From assembly GCA_937873245.1 (NCBI GenBank), contig CALMVY010000111.1, positions 1 through 23,607 on the forward strand: a stretch of 23,607 nucleotides of DNA, written 5' to 3'. The translations under genes were made by a program, and so were the position numbers. Every line of letters starts with the position of its first letter. Positions within the stretch are counted from its first letter, which is position 1. Below the pieces are notes generated by a model, which saw nothing but the letters and a program-made list of their open reading frames with translations, had not been told where the DNA came from and searched no databases. The stretch is from an uncultured Arthrobacter sp. Its GTDB lineage: Bacteria; Actinomycetota; Actinomycetes; Actinomycetales; Micrococcaceae. Positions 6,527 through 14,020 of this stretch are shown here, in pieces.

Positions 6527-7069
6527 ATGACCGGGACGAGTGCGCCCCTGGCCGGCACCGTCCGGATCCGGGTGTTGAGGGCCTCCGATGCGGAGCTCAT
6601 GTGCGCCGCCTACCTGCGGAACCGCGAACACCTGGCGCCCTGGGAACCGTTACGGGCCGAGGAGTTCTTCACCGTGGACGGTCAAATGGTGAGCGTCCAA
6701 TCCAAGCTGGCGTTGTTCATCGCCGGATCCGATGTGCCCTGGGTCCTGACGGACGGCGAGGCCATTGTGGGGCTGATGACCCTCAGCGGGATCGTCCGGG
6801 GGCCGTTCCTCAGCGCCCACCTGGGGTACTGGGTGGACAAAGACTACAACGGGCGCGGGATCGGCTCGGCGGCAGTCGCTTTCGCCATCGACACGGCACG
6901 GGACGACCTGGGCCTGCACCGGCTGCAGGCCGCGACCCTGCTGCACAACGCCGCCTCACAGAAAATCCTCGAACGCTCGGGGTTCACGGAGATCGGCACG
7001 GCGCCGGCCTACCTCAACATTGCCGGGGGCTGGCAGGACCACATTCTCTTCCAACGCATTCTGTATTGA
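6527..7069 (+). CDS. GNAT acetyltransferase, RimJ/RimL type
   Basis: 180 residues. It has the layout of ribosomal-protein N-acetyltransferases: VRIRVLRASDAELMCAAYLR at the start, LGYWVDKDYNGRGIGSAAVA (99-118), which holds the acetyl-CoA pyrophosphate loop around R110-G111-I112-G113, and LHNAASQKILERSGFTEIG (139-157), the usual motif B. The C-terminal GGWQDHILFQRIL strand is also characteristic. The target could be the N-terminus of a ribosomal protein or another amine; specificity cannot be read. ATG 6527 is 19 bases after the preceding stop, with GGAG upstream. Frames opening earlier run antisense to nothing and lack support. Confidence 0.9.
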   Translation: MTGTSAPLAGTVRIRVLRASDAELMCAAYLRNREHLAPWEPLRAEEFFTVDGQMVSVQSKLALFIAGSDVPWVLTDGEAIVGLMTLSGIVRGPFLSAHLGYWVDKDYNGRGIGSAAVAFAIDTARDDLGLHRLQAATLLHNAASQKILERSGFTEIGTAPAYLNIAGGWQDHILFQRILY

Positions 7070-7121
7070 GGCGCCGCTTCCCGGCCACAACCAGTGCCCT
7101 CAGCCGTGCAAGACTCTCAGG

Positions 7122-7526
7122 ATGACTGATGAATCCCTCGGGGCCCTGCACCACGTAGAACTGTGGGTGCCAAACCTTGGCCGTGCCAAGGACGAATGGG
7201 GCTGGCTCCTGGCCCGGCTGGGCTACCGGAAGTATCAGGACTGGCCGGACGGGTGCAGTTGGCGGCGGGGGCCGACGTACATCGTCGTCGAGGAATCCCC
7301 GGCCCTGAGCAGCCGGAAGCATGACCGCACCGCTCCCGGGCTCAATCACCTGGCCTTCACCGCGGGGACCCGGCAGCAGGTGGACGCCCTGGCGGCAGAC
7401 GCCGTCGGACATGGCTGGGGTGAACTGTTCCCGGAGAAGTACCCGCACGCTGGCGGCCCGGACCACTTCGCCGCTTATCTGGTAAATTCGGACGGCTTCG
7501 AAGCCGAACTGATCGCCACGGACTGA
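7122..7526 (+). CDS. VOC family protein (glyoxalase-like)
   Basis: 134 residues, two beta-alpha-beta-beta-beta modules. Module 1 starts LHHVELWVPNLGRAKDEWGW, with H10/H11 as a metal-ligand candidate; module 2 starts GLNHLAFTAGTRQQVDALAA, with a second candidate His; the final strand ends DGFEAELIATD, with the conserved acidic ligand. The ligand set H/H/E resembles metal-dependent VOC enzymes (dioxygenases, lyases or resistance proteins), but the substrate is unknown. An AAGACT box lies 6 bases before the ATG and no Shine-Dalgarno is clear. It converges with the GNAT gene at 7591. Confidence 0.88.
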   Translation: MTDESLGALHHVELWVPNLGRAKDEWGWLLARLGYRKYQDWPDGCSWRRGPTYIVVEESPALSSRKHDRTAPGLNHLAFTAGTRQQVDALAADAVGHGWGELFPEKYPHAGGPDHFAAYLVNSDGFEAELIATD

Positions 7527-7556
7527 CGCTGGGCCCGTCCGGCCCTGCGCAGGATC

Positions 7557-7584
7557 CGCTGACTGTCCAGTGCACAGTTCAGCG
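7557..7584. terminator. Bidirectional terminator-like hairpin
   Basis: CGCTGACTGT (7557-7566) pairs with ACAGTTCAGCG (7574-7584) with a single bulged base and a 7-base loop. It sits between the convergent genes ending at 7526 and 7591. No T run is present. Confidence 0.45.
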
Positions 7585-7590
7585 TACGGG

Positions 7591-8079
7591 TCAGCGCACC
7601 ATCCGAAAGATCCGGACCGGCGTCCCGGCCAGCTCATGCGAACCTGTGGCACCGTCCGGGACGAAACCGTTGCGGGCGTAGAAGGCGAAGGCGCGGGGAT
7701 TGTTGTCGGCAATCCAGAGGTAGGCGCCGCTGCTGCCCACCGCTGCGTCCAGCAGCAATTGGCCCGCCCCCGAGCCGTAGTGGCTGGCCAGCACGTAGAT
7801 CCCCTCCAGCTCCCGTGGCCGGGGCCCGTCGTCGTCGCGGCCGGCCCCGGCGCTCGCCCAGCCGACGATGTCCTGTCCCGCGCAGGCCACCCAGATATCC
7901 GAGGTGGAGGCAGCAAGGATCTTGCGCCACCTGGCCTCGCGCGGACCCTGCTCCAACCCGGCGAGGGCCGCCGCCGGCAGCAGGTGCGCGTAGCACTCGC
8001 GCCAGGCCTGGATGTGCACGCGGGCGATACCGGGGGCATCGTCCAGCAGCGCGGCCCTGACCATCAGGTCTCTTGTCAT
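7591..8079 (-). CDS. GNAT-family N-acetyltransferase
   Basis: 162 residues from ATG 8079. VRAALLDDAPGIARVHIQAW (7-26) is the N-terminal GNAT strand-helix. LEGIYVLASHYGSGAGQLLL (91-110) is the acetyl-CoA loop (Q/R-x-x-G-x-G/A variant YGSGAG). NPRAFAFYARNGFVPDG (127-143) is the usual motif B. The acceptor substrate is unknown. On the minus strand, TACGCT (8086-8091) is 6 bases before the ATG, suggesting a leaderless message. It is divergent from the S51-type gene, with only 58 bases between the two start codons, so their promoters probably overlap. Longer upstream frames run into that divergent gene and are rejected. Confidence 0.88.
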   Translation of the reverse strand: MTRDLMVRAALLDDAPGIARVHIQAWRECYAHLLPAAALAGLEQGPREARWRKILAASTSDIWVACAGQDIVGWASAGAGRDDDGPRPRELEGIYVLASHYGSGAGQLLLDAAVGSSGAYLWIADNNPRAFAFYARNGFVPDGATGSHELAGTPVRIFRMVR

Positions 8080-8137
8080 CCGGACAGCGTAGTACGCGTT
8101 GGCGCCAGCGAGGACGTGTTCCGGGTACGTTGAAGCG

Positions 8138-8878
8138 ATGAGCATCTTTCTGGTCGGCGGAGGCCCGGACACCACAACAACTCCAGTGATCTTCGACCAG
8201 TTCGTGGCGGAGGTGGTGCACCGAACCGGCGGCACCCGGCCGCCCCGGATCGCCGTGGTCCTGGTTGACCACGAAGGCAGCGCCGCCTACTTCCTGCCCG
8301 CCTATCTGGATCCGCTGCACCGCCGGACGCCGTGCGAAGTGGTGACCGTCCTGCTCCGCCGGCAGGAACACGTGGACCCCCGGGTGTTCGACGGCGTCGA
8401 CGCGATCGTCGTCGGGGGCGGCCCCACTCCTGTTTACGCCGAGGGCCTGCGGAAGGCCGCCGCCGCCATCCGCCAGGCGGTGCAGGCGGGTGCTCCATAT
8501 CTGGGATTCTCCGCTGGTGCCATGATCGCGCCGGAGCGGGCGATAGTCGGCGGCTACCTGGTCCGCGGCGTCGAGGTGTGCCCGGAGGACGCATCCGAGG
8601 GGCTGGGGGAGGTGGAGCTCCGCGACGGACTGGGCCTCGTGTCCTTCGCCGTCGATGTCCATGCCGCACAGGCCGGCACGCTGGGCCGCGCGGTCGCCGC
8701 CGTCGCACACGGAATGGCGGGGAAGGCAGTGGCGGTCGATGAGAACACGGCCCTGCTGCTGCCGCATGCAGACCCGGAGGAGCAGCGGGGGATCGGAACC
8801 GGGAACTGCTGGCTGGTCCGCGGTCCGGGACCCAAACCTGTGGTCTCCATCCTTGGCAACGTTGTTACTGGCCGGTAA
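8138..8878 (+). CDS. Peptidase S51-type protein (cyanophycinase/dipeptidase E-like)
   Basis: 246 residues. The nucleophile elbow LGFSAGAMI (S125) sits after an AIVVGGGPTPVYAEGLRKAA segment (89-108) that is characteristic of the S51 class-I-glutamine-amidotransferase-like fold. The second half has DVHAAQAGTLGRAV (H175 as candidate catalytic histidine) and AVDENTALLL (199-208), all typical of cyanophycinase-like serine hydrolases. The substrate may be a short Asp-containing peptide, but no cyanophycin synthetase is in the window, so the specific activity is open. There is no signal peptide, so it is probably cytosolic. TACGTT (8126-8131) is 6 bases before the ATG. Its stop codon lies inside the promoter of the following gene. 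Confidence 0.85.
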   Translation: MSIFLVGGGPDTTTTPVIFDQFVAEVVHRTGGTRPPRIAVVLVDHEGSAAYFLPAYLDPLHRRTPCEVVTVLLRRQEHVDPRVFDGVDAIVVGGGPTPVYAEGLRKAAAAIRQAVQAGAPYLGFSAGAMIAPERAIVGGYLVRGVEVCPEDASEGLGEVELRDGLGLVSFAVDVHAAQAGTLGRAVAAVAHGMAGKAVAVDENTALLLPHADPEEQRGIGTGNCWLVRGPGPKPVVSILGNVVTGR

Positions 8879-8881
8879 CAT
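8853..8881 (+). promoter_or_regulatory. Promoter of the thioesterase gene
   Basis: TTGGCA (8853-8858), exactly 17 bases, TAACAT (8876-8881), then 7 bases to the ATG at 8889. The -10 box overlaps the upstream gene's TAA stop (8876-8878). A leaderless transcript is predicted, so the thioesterase can be expressed apart from the S51 gene. Confidence 0.65.
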
Positions 8882-8888
8882 AGTCCGC

Positions 8889-9434
8889 ATGCATCTGCTC
8901 CTGCGCACGCTTCTCCTGCTGTTCACGTCCTCGCGCCGCTCCCCATTGAGCATCTGGGACACGTCCTCGCTGCCGCTGAAGGTCCTGCCCACCGACATCG
9001 ACATCGCGATGCATGTCAACAACGGCATGTACTTCTCCCTGATGGACCTGGGCCGGTTCGACCTGATGGCCCGCAGCGGAACATGGAAGGCCATGCGCCG
9101 CCGGGGATGGAGCCCAGTGGCGGCGGGGGAGACCATCGCCTTCCGCCGGTCGCTGCAATTGTGGCAGCGGTACACGATCGAAACGAAGATCATCGGCCTC
9201 GACGAGAAAGCCATCTACTTCGAACAGCGCATGGTGGTGGACGGGGAAATCTACGCCCGAGCCTTCATCGCGACCCGGCTGGTGAGCAAGGGCAAGCCGG
9301 TCAGCCAGGAAGAAATCATCCGTGAGTTCGGGGCGCCCCCGGCGGACCTTGAACTGCCCGAGTGGATCCACGATTGGCGCGAAACCAACGCGCTGCCCGG
9401 CGCCCGGCGCCCGGCGCCGCACGTCTGGGCCTGA
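8889..9434 (+). CDS. Hotdog-fold acyl-CoA thioesterase-like protein
   Basis: 181 residues. After a hydrophobic N-terminal segment (MHLLLRTLLLLFTSS, possibly membrane-associated) comes the hotdog core: LPTDIDIAMHVNNGMYFSLM (33-52), the D-x-x-x-HVNN-x-x-Y motif of 4HBT_2/Them6-like thioesterases, then the LGRFDLMARSG helix and the strands TIETKIIGLDEKAIYFEQRM and ARAFIATRLV. It probably hydrolyses acyl-CoA or acyl-ACP thioesters of uncertain chain length. The start ATG 8889 has its own promoter just upstream and no Shine-Dalgarno. It converges on the ABC permease gene (9463) with 28 bases between. Confidence 0.87.
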   Translation: MHLLLRTLLLLFTSSRRSPLSIWDTSSLPLKVLPTDIDIAMHVNNGMYFSLMDLGRFDLMARSGTWKAMRRRGWSPVAAGETIAFRRSLQLWQRYTIETKIIGLDEKAIYFEQRMVVDGEIYARAFIATRLVSKGKPVSQEEIIREFGAPPADLELPEWIHDWRETNALPGARRPAPHVWA

Positions 9435-9462
9435 GCCCGGCAGCGCCTCAGCCTGCCTGCGC

Positions 9463-10266
9463 CTAGGAGGTCCCGACGTCGCGCCGGCTCAGGGCCGCCG
9501 CGCTGAGCGCCACGAGGACGGCCGAACTGCCCCACAGCCAGCCAGCAGCCGCCCAGTCCGCCCCGTTGGCCACCGGATTATTGCCATAGGCCCAGCTGTA
9601 GGGCGAGAAGTCCAGGAGCCATTCGACGTCCCTGCTTTGCCGGCCCACCGCGTTGAACACATAGCCCAGGACCCCGACTCCGGCGCCCGCGGCCAGTCCG
9701 AAGGTCTTCCGCCCGGTCACCGCGCCGACGAAGAGCGCTGTGCTGCCCGAGAGCATGGTCAGCCCGGCGAACAGCACAGAGGCGCCGAGGAGGTTTTCCG
9801 GCCTGATATTCAGCTGCGCGGACTCAGTCAGCAGCAGTATCAGGACGAACACAAGCATTACCAACAGCAGTACGCGCAGCAGGATGGCCAGCGCCCGTTC
9901 CAGGACCACCTGCGTACGGGTCACGCCGTGCGCCAGCGTGAGTTCAAGCTGGCCCGATTCCTCGTCCCCGCCGACTGCCGCCGCTCCCCACGCCACCGAA
10001 GCGATGGTCATCAGCAGGAAACCGATCAGCCCGAACATGGTGGCCTGGGTGTAGCCGGGTCCCGAGGTGATCTGGTCGTAATTGAGGGCCTTGATCATCT
10101 CCGGCGGAAAGGCCTCCATCACGCCCTGCATCTCGGGGCTTCCGCCGATCGAGGGGTAAAGCGGCAGGTAGATGAAGATGGCGGCGGCGAGCCCTGCCGC
10201 CCACCCGAGCGTGGAACGCCAGGAGTCCACGAACGCCCTCGTGAACAGGGGCAGCGGCCTATTCAT
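9463..10266 (-). CDS. ABC-2 type transporter permease
   Basis: 267 residues with six likely transmembrane segments, at about 19-36, 77-98, 128-147, 161-183, 188-205 and 238-260. The segment around GGDEESGQLELTLAHGVTRT (99-118) is the conserved cytoplasmic loop of ABC-2 exporters that contacts the ATPase. It partners the ATPase encoded directly upstream; start and stop overlap by four bases (10263-10266), which means tight co-translation. The pair resembles actinobacterial exporters of antibiotics or lipophilic compounds. The cargo is unknown and no biosynthetic genes are nearby, so a self-protection or envelope role is possible. Confidence 0.88.
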   Translation of the reverse strand: MNRPLPLFTRAFVDSWRSTLGWAAGLAAAIFIYLPLYPSIGGSPEMQGVMEAFPPEMIKALNYDQITSGPGYTQATMFGLIGFLLMTIASVAWGAAAVGGDEESGQLELTLAHGVTRTQVVLERALAILLRVLLLVMLVFVLILLLTESAQLNIRPENLLGASVLFAGLTMLSGSTALFVGAVTGRKTFGLAAGAGVGVLGYVFNAVGRQSRDVEWLLDFSPYSWAYGNNPVANGADWAAAGWLWGSSAVLVALSAAALSRRDVGTS

Positions 10267-11255
10267 GCGCCGGGTCCTCTCCGGCGCCGGCGCCCGTTGC
10301 CGTTGACGCCGTTGCCATTGCCGCGGATGGTGCCGTAGAGCTCAAGGACCGATTCCTCGAGGTCCGGCTCCTCCAGCACCAGCTCGGTGAGCCTGAGGGA
10401 GGCCAAAACCTGGAGCAGCGGCTGGATCGCGCCGCCCAGCGTGGCGGACAGTTCGACGCCGTCGCCCGCCGGCAGCACCTCGAGGTGTCCGATCCCGGGC
10501 ACGGCCGCCAGCAGCGCGCCGGCGTCGGCCGTGGAAATCCCGGTGGCGGTGAAACGCACGTGCCGCACGGCGCCTTCCCGCAGGCTGTCGACAGTGGCGA
10601 CGGTGATGATGCGTCCGTCGCGGAGGATCGCGACCTCGTCGGCTGCCTGCTGCACCTCGCTGAGGACATGGGAACTGAGGAAGATCGTCTGTCCGTTGGC
10701 TTGGGCCTCGCGGACCATGGCGAGGAATTCCTGCTGGACGAGGGGGTCCAGTCCGCTGGTCGGCTCATCGAGCACCAGCAGCTCGGGATCGTGCATAAAG
10801 GCCTGGACGAGTCCCAGCTTCTGCTTGTTGCCCTTGGAGAGCTTGCGGGTGTGGCGGTCCAGATCCAGGCCCAGCCGCTCGGCCAGGGCATCGATCCGGC
10901 CGGGCCTGACGGGTCCGCTGATGTCCGCGTAGTGGGAGAGCAGCTTGCGGCCGGTGATCCGTCCCTCCAGGAACAGCTCCCCGGGCAGATACCCGATCCG
11001 GCGCCGGAGCGCCGGGCCCGCGGCCCGGGGGTCCTCGCCGAGCACCGTCGATGTGCCGGCGGTGGGCCGGATGATGTCCAGCAGGCACCTCATGACGGTC
11101 GTCTTGCCCGCACCGTTGGGGCCGATCACGCCGAAAACGGAGCCCCTCTCGATGCCGAAGCTGATGGCGTGCAGCACTTCTCGGTGGCCGAACTTCTTGG
11201 TCAGGGAGTCGACAACAATGGCCTGGCCTGCGGTGTTTCCGGCGTCTGGGGGCAT
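10263..11255 (-). CDS. ABC transporter ATP-binding protein
   Basis: 330 residues. Walker A GPNGAGKT (45-52), signature LSKGNKQ (139-145, where canonical is LSGGQ; the K/N variant is usual in this exporter class), Walker B LLVLDEPTSGLD (159-170) and switch H196 (SSHVLSE) are all present. Residues about 220-305 form the extra C-terminal domain found in drug/antibiotic exporter ATPases. The tail is low complexity (NGNGVNGNGRRRRRG). It powers the permease encoded just downstream. TACCAT (11263-11268, minus strand) lies 7 bases before the ATG, so the operon mRNA is probably leaderless. Confidence 0.92.
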   Translation of the reverse strand: MPPDAGNTAGQAIVVDSLTKKFGHREVLHAISFGIERGSVFGVIGPNGAGKTTVMRCLLDIIRPTAGTSTVLGEDPRAAGPALRRRIGYLPGELFLEGRITGRKLLSHYADISGPVRPGRIDALAERLGLDLDRHTRKLSKGNKQKLGLVQAFMHDPELLVLDEPTSGLDPLVQQEFLAMVREAQANGQTIFLSSHVLSEVQQAADEVAILRDGRIITVATVDSLREGAVRHVRFTATGISTADAGALLAAVPGIGHLEVLPAGDGVELSATLGGAIQPLLQVLASLRLTELVLEEPDLEESVLELYGTIRGNGNGVNGNGRRRRRGPGA

Positions 11256-11399
11256 GGCGCCGATGGTAGGCCGCGGCCGCCGCGGGGGCTAGGGTCCTAT
11301 GCCCCGGGGCGGCGGGCAGCCTGTGGTCCGGTTGCCGATGGTGCCGTCACATGGATGTGCCAACAGCGAAATGCAGGGGACAAGGCAGGGCTGCTCGCG

Positions 11400-11405
11400 T
11401 ACCGT
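11400..11405 (+). promoter_or_regulatory. -10 box of the thioredoxin-like gene
   Basis: TACCGT lies 6 bases before the ATG at 11412. GGGACA, a partial -35 match, is 17 bases further upstream. No Shine-Dalgarno is visible, so a leaderless start is inferred. Confidence 0.5.
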
Positions 11406-11411
11406 TGATCC

Positions 11412-11825
11412 ATGGCTACCGTAGACATTACAGGTGAACAGTTCGCATCGACCGTCGAGGACAATGACATTGTCCTCGTTGATTTCTGGGCCGAATGGTG
11501 CGGCCCGTGCAAGCAGTTCGGACCCACTTACGCCGCAGTTTCCGAGAAGCACCAGGACGTCGTCTTCTCCAAGGTGGACACCGAGGCCGAGCAGCAGCTC
11601 GCCGCCGAGGCCGGCATCACGTCCATCCCGACGTTGATGGCGTTCCGCGAAAAGGTGCTCGTGTTCTCCCAGCCCGGCGCCCTCAACGCCCAGCAGCTGG
11701 AGCAGGTGGTTGACGCCGTCAAGGCCCTCGATATGGAGGAAGTCCACGCGCACGTGGCCCGGTCCCAGGCCGAGGCTGCCGCAGCGGCCGGCAAGCAGGA
11801 CGGCAGCCAGATCCCGGAGGCCTAG
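11412..11825 (+). CDS. Thioredoxin with C-terminal extension
   Basis: 137 residues. The thioredoxin fold fills residues 1-110: DFWAEWCGPCKQFGPTY with the redox-active C30-G-P-C33, and cis-proline P73 (TSIPTLMAF). It therefore acts as a cytosolic thiol-disulfide reductant, or a thioredoxin-like relative. Residues about 113-137 (HVARSQAEAAAAAGKQDGSQ) form an Ala/Gln-rich helical tail not found in standard 105-110-residue thioredoxins. No thioredoxin reductase is adjacent. It lies divergently from the ABC exporter operon, and a bidirectional terminator-like hairpin follows at 11850-11912. Confidence 0.92.
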   Translation: MATVDITGEQFASTVEDNDIVLVDFWAEWCGPCKQFGPTYAAVSEKHQDVVFSKVDTEAEQQLAAEAGITSIPTLMAFREKVLVFSQPGALNAQQLEQVVDAVKALDMEEVHAHVARSQAEAAAAAGKQDGSQIPEA

Positions 11826-11849
11826 AGGCCCCCTCTGACAGACACACAG

Positions 11850-11912
11850 CAACGCGGGGTCACTCCGCGCCCATGATCTTGTGATCAATGGACGTGGAGT
11901 GGCCCCGCGTTG
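11850..11912. terminator. Bidirectional terminator-like inverted repeat
   Basis: CAACGCGGGGTCACTCC (11850-11866) pairs with GGAGTGGCCCCGCGTTG (11896-11912), 16 of 17 bases. The 29-base loop contains a smaller stem, TGATC/GATCA. It lies exactly between convergent genes (11825 and 11941). Confidence 0.7.
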
Positions 11913-11940
11913 TCTTGTTGTGTCTCGGTTTTGGGCCCGG

Positions 11941-12219
11941 TCAGAGCTTCACGAGCTGGACCGGCTCGGCCAATAGGGCGCTGAGGGACTCATTGAGGTC
12001 CTGGACCGCGGTGCCCTTCGAGTGCTTGTCCAGGTCTTCCTGCGAGGCCCACCGTTCGGTCAGCACCAGCCGGTCCTCGCTGGCCTCGGTGAGCTCGTAC
12101 CGGATGCAGCCGGGCTCGTTCACCACCTCGTCAATCGCGATCTCCAGCGCGAGCTTCACACGGAAGAACTCGCCGTCGTTGGGGATGAAAATGGCCTGCA
12201 GGTCTACGGGTGCACTCAT
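11941..12219 (-). CDS. Antibiotic biosynthesis monooxygenase (ABM)-like small protein
   Basis: 92 residues from ATG 12219 (the frame is open further, but MSAPVDLQAIFIPNDGEFFR is the expected N-terminus). VDLQAIFIPNDGEFFRVKLA forms the first strand-helix, VVNEPGCIRYELTEASEDRL the central strands and LVLTERWASQEDLDKHSKGT the ABM signature. ABM-domain proteins are dimeric ferredoxin-like folds, often quinol monooxygenases (YgiN-like) or heme/flavin-independent oxygenases. The substrate is not identifiable here. It is convergent with the thioredoxin-like gene and divergent from the acyl-CoA synthetase. Confidence 0.85.
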   Translation of the reverse strand: MSAPVDLQAIFIPNDGEFFRVKLALEIAIDEVVNEPGCIRYELTEASEDRLVLTERWASQEDLDKHSKGTAVQDLNESLSALLAEPVQLVKL

Positions 12220-12320
12220 GGTTTTCACAATACCGGGCCGCGCCTTTTTGTCCCGAAGATTTCGTAGGACATCCAAGCTTTAGTCTTCTTTTGCCGGCCG
12301 AGTGTTGGTAGCGTCACACC

Positions 12321-13997
12321 ATGCTTGCATACACAGCCGGGGACACTGACGTCCCGCTGCTCGAGGAGACCATTGGCGACAATTTCGAACGGATCGTGGC
12401 CAGGTTCCCCTACCAGGACGCATTGATCGAGGCCGCGGCGGTGCCGGGGGAAGAGGCCCGGCGCTGGAGCTATACCAAGCTGAACGACGACGTCGACCGC
12501 GTGGCACGCGCGCTGCTGGCCCTGGGGGTGGCAAAAGGTGAACGGATCGGCATCTGGAGCCCGAACTGCGCCGAATGGACCATCCTGCAGTACGCCACCG
12601 CGAAGGTCGGGGCGGTCCTGGTCAACGTCAACCCCGCGTACCGCAGCCACGAGCTGGAGTTCGTAGTCAAGCAGAACGGCATGCGGACGCTGGTCGCGGC
12701 GCCGTCGGACCGCAACAGCGACTACACCGGCATGGCCCGGCAAGCGCTGGCCGAATGCCCCGAGCTGCGCGAACTCGTGTTCCTGCCCGACGCCGGCCTG
12801 CCCGGCCTCACCGCCGGCGTCCCCGAAACGGCAGCGGAGCGGACCTGGTCGGAGCTGCTCAAGCGGGCCGACGACGTCGCCCATTCCGCGCTGAAGGCGC
12901 GTATGGCCGAACTGGACCCCCACGACGCAATCAACCTGCAGTACACCTCCGGCACCACGGGCTTCCCCAAGGGGGCCACGCTTTCGCACCACAACATCCT
13001 GAACAACGGGTACTCGATCGGTGAGCTGCTGGAGTACACCGAGCACGACCGGGTGGTGCTGCCGGTGCCGTTCTACCACTGCTTCGGCATGGTGATCGGA
13101 AACCTGGCCGCCCTGAGCCACGGCTGCGCCACCATCATTCCGGGCCGGGGCTTCACCCCCGCCGCGGCGCTGGAAGCTGTGCAGGATTTTGGCGGGACGT
13201 CACTGTATGGCGTGCCCACGATGTTCATCGCCGAGCTCGCGCTGCCGGACTTCGCTTCCTATGACCTGTCCACCCTGCGCACCGGTGTAATGGCGGGATC
13301 GCTGTGTCCCATCGAGGTGATGAACCGGGTGATCTCGGAGATGAACATGGCGGATGTGGCCATCTGTTACGGCATGACGGAGACCTCGCCGGTATCCACC
13401 ATGACCCGCAGCGTGGACACGATGGCCCAGCGCACCGAAAGCGTGGGCCGGACGATGCCGCACCTGGAGAGCCAGGTGGTGGACCCGATGACCGGAGAGG
13501 TGATGCAGCGCGGCGGGATCGGCGAACTATGCACCCGCGGGTACTCGGTCATGAAGGGGTACTGGAACCAGCCGGACAAGACCGCCGAAGCGATCGACGC
13601 CGAGGGCTGGATGCACACCGGGGACCTGGCCCGGATGGACGGGGACGGCTACATCGTGATCGAGGGCCGGATCAAGGACATGGTGATCCGCGGCGGCGAG
13701 AACGTCTACCCCCGCGAGATCGAGGAGTTCCTGTACACACACCCGGATATCCAGGACGTGCAGGTGATCGGCGTGCCGGACGCCAAGTACGGGGAGGAGC
13801 TGATGGCCTGCGTCATCCTCAAACCCGGGGCCGCCCCGCTGGATGCCGGCGGACTGGCCGAGTTCTGCCGGGGGAAGCTGGCGCACTACAAGATCCCGCG
13901 CTACGTGGACGTGCGCGAGAGCTTCCCGATGACGGTATCCGGCAAGATCCGCAAGGTGGACATGCGGCAGGAAGCGGTGGCCAAGCTGGGGCTCTAA
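12321..13997 (+). CDS. AMP-binding acyl-CoA synthetase
   Basis: 558 residues, full length for the acyl-activating enzyme superfamily. Motifs in order: P-loop YTSGTTGFPKG (208-218), YGMTETSP (350-357) with the acyl-adenylate-binding Thr/Glu, HTGDL (432-436) with the ribose-binding Asp, IKDMVIRGGENVYPREIEEF hinge (451-470), and SGKIRK (540-545) with catalytic K542. It activates a carboxylate with ATP and loads it on CoA. The sequence resembles medium/long-chain fatty-acyl-CoA ligases of the FadD3/AcsA-like actinobacterial group, but chain length is uncertain. TAGCGT (12309-12314) is 6 bases before the ATG, so the start is probably leaderless. Confidence 0.92.
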   Translation: MLAYTAGDTDVPLLEETIGDNFERIVARFPYQDALIEAAAVPGEEARRWSYTKLNDDVDRVARALLALGVAKGERIGIWSPNCAEWTILQYATAKVGAVLVNVNPAYRSHELEFVVKQNGMRTLVAAPSDRNSDYTGMARQALAECPELRELVFLPDAGLPGLTAGVPETAAERTWSELLKRADDVAHSALKARMAELDPHDAINLQYTSGTTGFPKGATLSHHNILNNGYSIGELLEYTEHDRVVLPVPFYHCFGMVIGNLAALSHGCATIIPGRGFTPAAALEAVQDFGGTSLYGVPTMFIAELALPDFASYDLSTLRTGVMAGSLCPIEVMNRVISEMNMADVAICYGMTETSPVSTMTRSVDTMAQRTESVGRTMPHLESQVVDPMTGEVMQRGGIGELCTRGYSVMKGYWNQPDKTAEAIDAEGWMHTGDLARMDGDGYIVIEGRIKDMVIRGGENVYPREIEEFLYTHPDIQDVQVIGVPDAKYGEELMACVILKPGAAPLDAGGLAEFCRGKLAHYKIPRYVDVRESFPMTVSGKIRKVDMRQEAVAKLGL

Positions 13998-14020
13998 CTG
14001 CAAAGTCCGACGCCGGCGTG

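Noticed and set aside
7634..9214. A 526-codon minus-strand frame across the GNAT, S51 and thioesterase genes
   Set aside because: It overlaps three recognised genes and has no motif of its own; a codon-bias artefact.
9434..9463. Terminator between the thioesterase and ABC permease genes
   Set aside because: The 28-base gap is GC-rich but shows no clear inverted repeat.
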